Assembly: GCA_947589135.1 (NCBI GenBank)
Contig: CANPZT010000005.1
Location: 1 to 27,909 of the forward strand
Source of the DNA: an uncultured Clostridia bacterium
GTDB lineage: Bacteria; Bacillota; Clostridia; TANB77; CAG-508
Reading direction: 5' to 3'
DNA: 27,909 nt
A model generated the notes under the pieces. It was not told the origin of the DNA, did not search any database, and was given only the letters and a program-made list of their open reading frames with translations. Of this stretch, positions 1 through 12,200 are shown piece after piece. The translations under genes and the position numbers were made by a program. How positions within the stretch are numbered: the first letter of the stretch is position 1; every line of letters starts with the position of its first letter.

Positions 1-247
1 TAAAGAAAAATTAATGAGTAATACCGTTAATGAAGATATTGTTTTATATAAACATGGAATGACTGTTGGAGAACTTGCTAAAGAATTAGCAGTTAATAGT
101 ACAGATATTATTAAAAAATTAATGTCTTTAGGATTAATGCTTGGCATAAATGATAATATTGATTTTGAAAATGCTGAAATTGTTGCTTTAGATTATAATA
201 AAACTTTAAAAAAAGAAGAAACTCAAGATGAATCTAATTTTGAAGAA
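1..247 (+). other. infB (IF2) N-terminal-domain fragment fused to the surface-protein frame
   Basis: The translated sequence GMTVGELAKELAVNSTDI followed by IKKLMSLG, the acidic IDFENAEIVALDYN and KKEETQDESNFEE is the second IF2_N domain (PF04760) of bacterial initiation factor 2. In IF2 the G domain with its VTIMGHVDHGKT motif would follow shortly afterwards. Here the match ends at about nucleotide 245, and the frame continues directly into a cohesin half-domain (ENWSDITYN). The frame is open to the window edge, so more of IF2 may lie upstream. IF2 identity is recognised from family knowledge. Whether the join is biological or an assembly chimera cannot be decided from this sequence. Confidence 0.75.
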
Positions 248-3200
248 AGTGAGAATTGGTCTGATATTACTTATAATAAAAACAATAACAAATTTGCTTT
301 GATTAATAAAAAAGGAGAAGCAAATAGAAACCTTTTGCAAATAAGACTAAAGGTTAAAGAAAATGCTACTCCTGGAAATACTACTATTGCTGTGAATAGT
401 ATTACTGCATCAGATGGAAAAAAAGATATAAACATTGAAGGCAAAGCAATAGATGTTATGGTAATAAAAGATGGATTAGCAGAAGGTGAAAGTATTCCTT
501 TAAATAAGACAAATGAGTTTGAAGAAGATACAACTAATATTAAAGTAGGAAAAGACTATTCATGGATTGCTTATATATTTATAGCCTTAATAATCGTTAT
601 ATTCATATTCACAATTTATTATTATATAAGTAGTAAAGAAAAAAATGTTTCTCAAAATAAGAGAATGACAATTATAGGAATATCTATTATTATATTAATT
701 TTATTAGTAATTATTACTATATCTTTATTAATAAATAAACGATCAGATGTTAATAAAGATGGTCAAATAGATTATGATGATACAAAAGATATAGTAGAAT
801 ATTTATTAGAGATAAAAAAGCCAGAAGAAGATGAAAATTTAAGCGACAAAGATATAAATAAAGATGGACAGATTACAATAGGAGATGTTGCAGCATCTAC
901 AAGCCAAGCAACAAATCAAAATTATTATGCTAGTGTAAATGGAACAAATGGTAATAGTAATAATGGAGGAAATACTAATAATCCAAGTACATCAAACAAC
1001 CCTAATAATTCAAATCAACCAAGTAATCCAAGCACACCAAACAACCCAAATAATCCAAATCAACCAGAACCAACAAAACCAGAAGAACAATATTCTTCAG
1101 CAATAGGAAACACAAAAGTAAGTAATCTAACACCAAAAAAAGGTGAAGAGATAACATTAGATTTATACATAGATGTAACACCATATACTGAAATTGCTGC
1201 TGTTGAAATTGAAGGAAAATTATATAAGGTAACAAAGATTGAAAATCCTGTTCAAAAAATAGCAAGTATTGTACCTGTAAAACTAAAAACAATAGCAACA
1301 AATATAAACGAAGAAAAAAATAATCACTACAGTGTAACAATACCAGCACCAACAAATGCAGGAGTTCAAGATATACATATTACAAAAGTAGAACTAGATA
1401 ATGGAAAAAAGATTAGTGTAGATTATAGAATTAAAGTAGATGTATTAAAAGATGTTCCTAAAGTAAAAGATTTTTATATTAATGATAAAGCAGAAACACC
1501 AGAAATAAGCTTTAATCTTGAAGATCCAGATGGTGCATTAAAAAATGCAAAATTTATAATTACTGATGAAACTGGAGGTATTGTTTTCACATCAGAAGAT
1601 ATAAAAGTAGGCAATAACACATTTAGAGTAAACTTAGAAGATGGAAAAACTTATCACTATGATTTAGAAGCTAAATACGACTTGGATCATGATTATTTTG
1701 ATGATAGCATTACACAAAATCATGAAGACAACATTGACTTTATGGATAATGTTATTGAAAATGACGAAGGAAATTTAGAGTTTACAAGAAAATACGACTT
1801 TTCTGCTAAAAATATGACTTTAACTGCAGAAGTATCAGCTAATGATGAATTAGTACTTTCATTTGAAAATGGAACAGAGTCATACTATGATGTTACCTAT
1901 GTAACAATAAATGGAGAAGAATATAAAGTTGAAAACAAAGATGGAAAATATATAGTAAAATTACAAAAAGGCAATAAAGGAAATAATGAAATAACAGTAG
2001 AATCAGTCAAATTAGAAAATGGACACAGTTTCATAGTTAATAAAACTTTAAAATATATATACTTAAAAGATAAGCCAATAATTGGAGATATAGAAGCTAA
2101 ATTAGAAGAAAACAATGTAAAATTAAATGTTTCTATAAAAGATTTAGACAATACAATAAAAAGTGTGGAAGCTAAAATAAAAGATCAAAGTGGCAATGTA
2201 ATTAAAACAGAAATATTAGATAAAAATTCAGATAATGAAACATACCAAAAAGATATACAAATAGATTCATCAGGTACATATACAGTAGAAGTGGAAATAA
2301 CTTATGACTTAGGTAATGGAAAAGAAATCAAAGAAAATAAAACTTATGATAAGAAAATTACAGAGCCTATAAAAGCTACTATTGTAAAAGAAGAATCTAG
2401 TATGAATAAATATACTCATAGAAAAGGAATTGTAGAAGCTACTTTTACAATAAATGATAATACTGATAAAAATGTAACACATATATTAGTAAATGGTGTT
2501 AAGATACCTGTAACAAAATTAAGTGATGGAAAATATAAAATAGTATTTAATGCACCAGATGAAAGACCTCAAAATGGAAAAGCTACAATAATAGTATCAG
2601 AATTATACTATCAAGATGAAACAGAACCTGTAATAGTAAATGCTGATTTTGATATTGAAATATTAAAATCTGAACCAACTATTGAAGATTTATTTATAAA
2701 TGATTCAGCAGAAAAACCTGAAATACATTTTAAATTAATTGATACAGAAGATACATTTATAAGTGGTAAAGTAATTATTACTAATGAAAATGGAAATACA
2801 GTTGAAGAAATACAAATGGATTTATCTACAATAGAAGATGGTGTTCAAAAATATGCTTTAGAAAATATTGAACAATTTACAAAATATAATTTATCAATAG
2901 AAATAAAATACGATTTAGATACTGATAAAACAAATAGTGATAACCAAGAAATTAAAATTATTAAGTCTCATGAATTTAAAATTGTTAAAGATTATGAGTT
3001 TACTTTAAGTGAGTTTGAATTTGTGAAAATTGAAAATGAAAAAGCAATTTTACAATTTACAAGTAGCAATAAGCCAAACTATGATGTTGAAGAAGTAGAG
3101 ATATCTTTAAATGGAGTGACACATGAATATAAAGTTGCAAAAGATGGAAATAAATATACAGTAGAAATTCCATTAGCTGATATGAATAACACAAGAACAG

Positions 3201-6200
3201 AATTAAAATTAGAAGAAATTATTTTAAATAATTTAAAAGAATTTAATAGTGAAACAGAACAAGAATTGTTTGAAAACTTAGAAAAACCAGTAGTATTTAA
3301 AAATAAACCTAAAGCAACAATAGGAGATATTACTGTAAATGAAGAACAAACAGAACTAACTGTAAAAGATATCAATATTGAAGATTCTGATAATACAATA
3401 ACTAATAAATCTATTGTATTAAAATTAGATGATTTAATAATTGATACAATAAAATTGGATAATCAAACAGAAATTACATTTTCATCTATTGATAAAGAAA
3501 TGTATAAAGCAGGAACTTATAAAATTGAGGTAATTGCAGATTATGATGCAAGAGATGGAAAAATACATAAAGATGAAATAATTTCTGAAGGAGAAAAAAA
3601 TGTTACTATTAACATAAATGCAGAAATAACAGAGACATCAGAAAAAGTTTATGCAGAAAAGGGAAAAACAGCTAAAATTACATTTAAAATAAAAGCCAAT
3701 ACAAATCAAGATATTACAAATATTAAATTAGATAAAGAAACTTTGGTAAGTTTTGAAAAAGGCGAAAACGGAATATATACAATTATAGTAAAAGTTCCAA
3801 ACAATTCAGGTTTAACATCATATAAAATAACTGAACTTACTTATGGTACAAAAACAGTTAATATAAAAAATAGTCCAGAAGCAGAAATTTATGTATTAAA
3901 AGATGTTCCAATAGTTTCTGATTTTAAAGTTAATACAGAAGGTGAAAAGCCAAAAGCAACATTTAATTTAACTGATAATGATAATGCTTTTACAGATGGA
4001 AAAATAATTATTAAAAACAAAGAAGACAATTCAACTAAAGAAATTGAATTACAAAAAAATGATACAGAAATTGTAAAAGAATATGAATTAGAATTAGAAA
4101 TATTTAAAGAATATGAAATAAAATTACAAGTAAATTATGATTTATATAGTGAAGAAGGAAATCATAATATAGGAGTAATTGAAAAAGTTGAAAATGTTGA
4201 AGTAATAGGACAATATAATCTTGAAATAAATGAATTTAAAATAAAAGAAATAAGTCTTGATACTGGAACGATTACATTGGAATTTACAAGTACAAATGCA
4301 TCTAAACATCATATATCAAAAGTTAAATTAGCAGGATCAGATGATTTATATGAGGTATCATATAATGAAGAAAGTAGTATATATACTTTAGTTTTACCAA
4401 TTAGTAATGAAAATAAAAAGACAATAACGATTGAAAAAGTTACACTTGATAATGAAAGACAAGATACAACAGAACCAACAAATAAAGCTAGTATAGAAAT
4501 ATTTAAAGAAAAGCCTACAGTACAAAACATTGTTACGAATTACAATAAAGAAGAAAAAAGTGTAAACATAAATGTTAATTTAAAAGATAATGATAATATT
4601 GTTTCAAATGCATATATTAAACTTGTATCTCCTGATGAAACAGATGAAACTAAAAAAATCACATTAAATGAAAAATCTGGAGAAATAAGTTTTGACAATT
4701 TAACTAAAGCCGGAACATATAAGATTGAAGTATTGGCAGATTTTGATGCAGTAGATGGAAAAGAACATAAACAAGAAAAACTTAATAAAGAAAATGATGT
4801 AATAGATACTTTTGAAATTAATATAGAAGTTACAGAGATAAAAACAATTGATATTTCGAAGAAGTATCCTGAAAAAAATGAAATGTTAGAGATAACTTAT
4901 GATATTAAAGATAATACTGATGAAAAGATAACAGCTATAGAATATGAGTCAGCACATATAACAAATACTGTTGAAGAAATTGATAATAATTATAAAGCAG
5001 TACTAGGGCAAGAGTTCACAGCTAGTGCAGGTGTAAGTACACTTAAAGTTACAAAAATACACTATGGAGATAAAATAGTAGATGTATCTAATTTATCTCA
5101 TGAAGGTGATAAGATAGATGTACTAAAAAATAGAATAACATTTAATGATGAAACATTTAAATCTATGGAAGATTTAGAAAATTCAACTATTGCATTTACA
5201 TTTGATGTAATAAACCCAGATAATGCAATATTAGATGGAACCGCTACAGTAGGAGAAGATTCTAGAACATTTACATCATGTCCTACTACAGTAAGCTTTA
5301 ATGTAAATAAAAATGAATTATTAGAATTAAATATACAAATAAAATATGATAGAGACACGGACCAAATAGAAGAAACAGAAGACAAAAATGTTGAAACATT
5401 TTCTATTACAAAGAAATTTAACTTAAAAGAAGATATGCACTTTGACATAAATAACATTTATACAAGTAAAGTAAATAGTGAAACTCTGCAAGAGACTAAA
5501 ACAAAGTACTTTAACAAAGGAGAAAAGTTTAGACTTAACTTTACACCATATACAGATTCAGGACTAAAAGTATCTCGTGTTAAAATAAATGATGTAAACT
5601 ATACTGCACAAAAGATATATAGCGAAGGCAATATTGATGAAATAGAAGGATATTTTGCAGAAATTGAGGCAGAGGATACAAAAGGAGTCAAAGAACTAAC
5701 AATTAATTCTGTTACTCTAACAGATGGAAAAGAAATACCATTTACAGATAAGACAGTAAAATATGAAATATTAAAAGATATACCAACTATAACTTCTTTT
5801 GATGTAAATAATGAAGGAACAAAAGTAAATATAACAGTAGATGTATCTGACCCAGAAGATGCTCTAACAGATGTGGCAAAAGTTATAATTACTGATGAAG
5901 AAGAAAATGATGAAAAGAGTAAAGAAAAATTTAATAGAAATATTATTAATGGAAGAAATCAGTTTGAATTTATGGCAGAATTAAATAAAGAATATTTAAT
6001 TAGAGTAATAAATGGTTATGATTTAGATTCACATGAATTAGATAAAGAAGAGGAAAATCAAAATGTATATGAAGTAGAATATACAAGAAAAACTCTAAAA
6101 ATAGAAGACACAGCAAAATTCTCTGCAATTCATGTAACAGTTCCAGAAATAGTAAAAGATGAAGATGAAAATGTAGAACTTAGTTTTGAAAATGGATATC

Positions 6201-9200
6201 AATCAATTTATAATGTTACAGAAGCTACTATAAATGAAACTCCTCATGAGGTACAAAAAGTAGATAATGTATATAAAGTAATTCTTAAAAAAGGAGAAAA
6301 AGGAGAAAACAAGCTAAAATTTGAAAAAGTAAAATTATCAAATAATTCTGAATTTGATGTAAATAGAAACTTGAAATACTTATATGAAAATGCAAAACCA
6401 CAAGCAGAAAATATTAATATAGAAGAATTTCGTGAAGATTCTATAGTAAAAGTTACATTTGAACTTAATGATAAAGATAATGCTACTGAAAGATTATATG
6501 CAAGAATTAATAATAGCAGTGGCGTTCAAATGGAAGAAATAGCACTTGATAAAGATGCAAGAGAGGTTACATTCTCATTACCAAAAGCTTACAAGTATAG
6601 TGTTGATATTTTAGCAGATTACGATAGAGCAGATGGAACAAAATATGAGAAAGTAGTAATTGGAAGTGCAGAAAAGATAGTAGAACCTTTTGCGAATATT
6701 GCAAAATGTGAATTAAAAAATAAATCAGTAGTTAAAAATGGCGAAGTAGAAATAGAATTTGAAATAAATACAAATATAGATGAACCATTAAAGAGTATTA
6801 GAATAAATGGAATAGTATATTTCACAGAAAAACTAGATGATAATAAATATAAGATTTTATTTGATGATGTTGGAAACAAAGGTGGTAATTTAGCATTAAA
6901 AGTACAACAACTAAAATTTGAAAAATCAATGTATCAATTAAAAGACGATGAACAATTTGAAACTAGTATAGAAGTATTAAGAACAAAACCAGAGGTTTCT
7001 CAAGTAATTACATCAGAAGAAAATGGTAAATTCAAATTATCTGTTAAGATGAAAGATGATGATGAGGCATTAGTTACGAATTCAGTAGATATTAAGATAC
7101 TAAGTACAGAAGGGACACAAGTATTTGAAGAAACTAATATAACCTTTGACAGCTCAAAACAATATAGTAAAGTAATAGAAGGTTTAAGTCTAAATACTGA
7201 TTATAAATTAGAAGTTATAGCTGATTATGATTTAGATGGTAATGTTTCTGGAAATGATAATGAACATTATAATGAAAAACTTATTGAAAAAACAATAAAA
7301 GCTGAAACAGAACAAGACTATGGATTAACTTTTGATAATTTCCAACATAGTTATTCATATTTCCCAGTTGGATATTATGGACAAATGCTAGACTTAGAGT
7401 TTAATAGTACTAATAAATTGGGCTATAAAGTAGACACTATTGTAATTGATGGAATAGGATACAGCGTACGACTTGAAGATGAAACAACAGGATTATATAA
7501 AGTAACAGATTATCTAGTTAAAGAGAAAAAAGGATTGCATCATTTAAAAGCTGAAATGCTTATATTAAGTAATGGAAAAGCTTTTGACATAAAAGATAAA
7601 GAAAAAACTGCAAGTTATGAAGTATATAGAGATATTCCAAAAGCAAGTATTCTTTCAGTAGAAGAAGATACAGAAAATAATAAATTAAATGTAGAATTTG
7701 AAATACGAGATGAAGATGATTTATTAAATGAAAATAGTAATCTAACAATTTCTATATATGATGCTACTTCAAAGAAACCATACGATATTAAATCTATTAA
7801 TAAAGATGATACATCAGTACAATTTGATACAAAATTAACATCAAAGTATACAATAAAAATTAATGCAAAAGTTGTATTTTTGGAAGAAATATTTCCTCCA
7901 ATGGAAGACCCAGAGGGAGTTCTAGTTTCTCAAACTGTTGAAGCTAAAAATAGTACAGTTATTACAGAAATTAAACCTGAAACATATTATCCAAGTAAAG
8001 GTCAAATATTCTCTGTAGATTATAAGATACTAAAAATGAAAGAAGAGAAAATAGTTGCATTATTTATAGATGGCGAAAGATATGAAACAAGCGACTATGC
8101 AGCAAATACATACAGAATCTATCTTCAAGCTAAAAATAAAGCAGGAATTATGGAATTTACAACATCTTCTATAGAATTTGAAGATGGAACAACAGCAGAT
8201 TATCAAGTAACAGGAAAAGTAGATGTAAAGAAGGAATTACCAATAGTTACAAACTTTGCAATAGAAGATAATTTCAGTGAAAAATCAGCAAAAATTACAT
8301 TTAATATAGAAGATCCTGACGGAGTAATAGAAGAAATAGGAACATTTAAGGGAAGTATTAACGGACAAAATAGAGAATTAAAGATTGGCGAAAATTCTAT
8401 GGAATTTCAAAAACTTGTTCCTAACACAAATATTGAATTTAATATAATTGGTACTTATGATTTAGATACAGATACATTAAATGGCATTACAAATAAAGAT
8501 GATAACAAATATACAAATGCAAAAATCTTTACAAGACAATTCTTATTTAGCGAAAATGACAGCCTATATAAAGTAACAAATATAGAAACTTTAAAGAATA
8601 ATAAAATAGCAACTTACTTTGAAAAGGATGATGAAATAAGACTTAGATTTAAATTTATTTGGGTAGATGATACATTTGTAGAAAAAGCAACTGTAAATGG
8701 AAAAGAATATGAAGCTTATAAAGATGAAGAAACATATACTGTTGTTTTAGATAAATTACAAGAGGCTGGAAAACATGAAATAGAACTACAAAAAATTAAG
8801 CTAAGCAATGGTAAAGAAATCTCACTTGAAGATGATAAAAATAAAGATAATGTGTTATCTGTAGAAATATTAAAAGATAAACTATATATGGATACATTTA
8901 ACTTTGATGATGGCGATAATCAAGTATCATTAGACATCAACATAGTAGACAATGATAAGGCATTTAAAGAAAGTGATAAAATTGCAATTGAAGTTACTGA
9001 CGAAAACAATATAAAAGTATTAGATAGTACATTAAATGTAGGAAAAAATACAATTTCATTTGATAAAAATAACAGTAATAGATACTTAATAAAAATTACA
9101 GCATCTTATGATAGAGACACAAATGTATTTGATACAGAATCTAATGTGCTAGAGAATGACGAAATTGCTTCTGAAAACATAAATATAAGTGAACGTAAGT

Positions 9201-12200
9201 ATGAACTAAAAGATATTACAGATGTTACATTATATGAATTTAAAGAAGATGGAAATGTTGGAGAAGCAGAAACTATAAACTTAAAAGAAATAAATAGCAA
9301 CATAGAAAACTATATAGTAAAAATAGACATGAAAGAGCTACCATCATACTATGGAAAAATAGACAAATATAGAAATGAAAATGGTAAATTATACTTAACA
9401 TTAAAAAATGAAAATATAATTATATATAATGGAGAAGAAGCTTCTAAGAACTGCGAAGTAATTTATGGAACAGTAGATGGAGATAAAGCTACAAAATCAA
9501 ATCAATATTCAGCAAATAGTAATAATGTTAAAGATAACCTTTATATTCCAGACTATGATAGAATTAAAGAATTAAATGGATTTGATGAAGGAAAACTTAC
9601 ACTATATCATAACTTAAATAAGTTAATGCCATTCTTTGATACTAAATATTTAGTAAGAGATGGAACAAAGATAGATAAAGAAGATAAGTTAAATAAAAAA
9701 CTTATAAAAGATGTAATTGCTGTAGATAAAGATGGAAATGCACAGATTGCAGTTACAACAAATAACTACAAAGATATAACAAGTATTAAAGTAATATTTG
9801 AAGATGATGAACTTGTAAATTATGATGTTAAGTTTAATGAATACTATAGTGGAATTGCTTCATATATAATTACTGATTTAGGAATTGAGTATAATTACAA
9901 TAATTATGTTATAAAAGCAGATGCAAGAGTTGTAAATAATATAAAAGATAGAATAATGAAATATAACTATAGAACAGATTTAGATATATTAACCCCAGAA
10001 GAAGATAGTAGAATTTATAGAGAATATTATGAAGATACAATAGTAAAGAAAGAATTAGATGATTTCATTAGAAAAATACTTATTAGTAAAAACTTCAGTG
10101 TAGTTACAGAAAATGATACTTACAATAAACTAATTGAACAAAACATAGTAAAAGATAGTGATTTAATGAAATGGATATATGCTTATAATTATATGTATCG
10201 TTGGTATTCATTTGACATAGATGGATTAAAGATGAGTGATGCATTTATGTTCAAAGGAAACTTATTTACTAAAAAGCAATCAACACTAGAGAGTATAACT
10301 GAAGATGTTCTAAATGGAAACCTAAAAACTTATGCAACAGATTCTTTCTATAAAACAAAACTTGCACAATATACAGGAAAAAATGATATATACGAATTTA
10401 TGGAATATTATGTATCAAAATATGCAAAAGATAATAATATAGAGACTTGGTATAGAGATAATGTTCCAGGAATAGTAGTAGAAGTACCATGTAAAGTAAA
10501 AGAAGTAGAATATACATTATGGCACAATTTGAAAGTTAAAGGTGCTTGGGGACAGCTTCCAAGTTATGTAGTAGTACTTTTAACTCTTCCAGATGATGCT
10601 GCATATATAATTTCAAATCCTACATCTATACTAATAGGAGCTCAAAGAACATATATACAAAATCCAAATGACCCAGAGCAAAGAGCACAATTACAAGCAA
10701 CTGTACAGAATTATGCTAATAGTATAGGAAACTTCTACTCATCAGTTGCAACATTCGCACCTGCTGAAAAAATGAATAAAACGATGGCAGTACACTTAGA
10801 TACAAGATTTACATTTATAGATGGAGGAAATGGTTCAAGAATAGCACAAAATCCACTAACAACACAAGAGCCATTCCATAAGAACTTTGATGAAGTATTA
10901 AATAAATGGCCAGCACTATCAGGATTTGGAGCTTATGCTGGAAAAGGAGGACTATACTACATTTTAAATTATGCATTACACTCATACTCTACTTGGAGTC
11001 ATGAAAGTGCACATTTAGGTCCTACTATTGATTTATTTGTTGGTGGCGGACTAAAACCAAGAGTAGCAGGAGAAGATATACCAGATGCAAATATAGCACA
11101 ATCTTTTGGCGATAATGTAATTAACTTTAATTTAACGTATAATTATGATAAAAATGCATTGATTTCAACTAACTTATCACCAGATAGAATAAATACTGAT
11201 GATAATATGAAAGATTTCTATAGTAAACTAATTGATACAAATGATTTCTTAGATTATATCGAAGCAAAAGCTTTCTTAAAGCTATCTGCTGAAGAAAAAT
11301 CTATACTATGTCTTCAAGTATCTTATCCAGATCCAAAATCATTAAACCCTGATACAGCACATAAACAAGGTGAGGTAACAAGATATGAAAAGATTTCTAA
11401 AGAGGCTATAGAAGGTATGAATTTAAATAATGTGCATGATTTATGGGTAAATAAGATAGTTATGATGCCAGGTGTAACAGTAAAAACAAATGATCCAGGT
11501 ATGTATGGTGGAGATACAATTTATACTAGACGTTGGTATCAACCATATAATGATAATACAAGAGTAGACTCACATAACTTTAAGTGGCTAGCATTTGAAA
11601 TGATTGGAACAGGAGGATTTAAAGGCGGATATCAACTATGGTATGGTAATGCTAATGGAACTATAAATAATGATTTAGATTCATTAAAAGCTATTACCAA
11701 AGATAATACTATGACATTTGAAAAATATAAGAGCAATAGATACAAGAAAATGGAAGAAAATTGGAAAAATATGTTGTTCTTTAATGCAGATGAAGTAGAA
11801 CAAGAATATCTTGAAGCTTTACAAAAAGATGCTGCAGCAAAAGATTACAAACTTACAAATAGTACAGCAGTTAAGAGAAAATATTATTACATGGTAAAAC
11901 AAGGAACAGATGACTTTAGAGGAAATGTATTTGGATACAAACCAGAGACAGATTTATCTAAACAATATGCACATAATGCTAAAGAATTTGTAGACTTATG
12001 CAAAACAAAACCAAGTAGTACAATATACTTAGAAGATGATATTGATTTATCTGAATATACTACTGGAAATGCGATAGTAACAAATGCATTTACAGGTACT
12101 ATTGAAGGACAGAATCATAAAATATCAGGACTTAGAATACCACTATTTGCTTCACTTTCAGGAGCTACTGTAAAAGACTTAGATATAGAAACTCCAAAAG

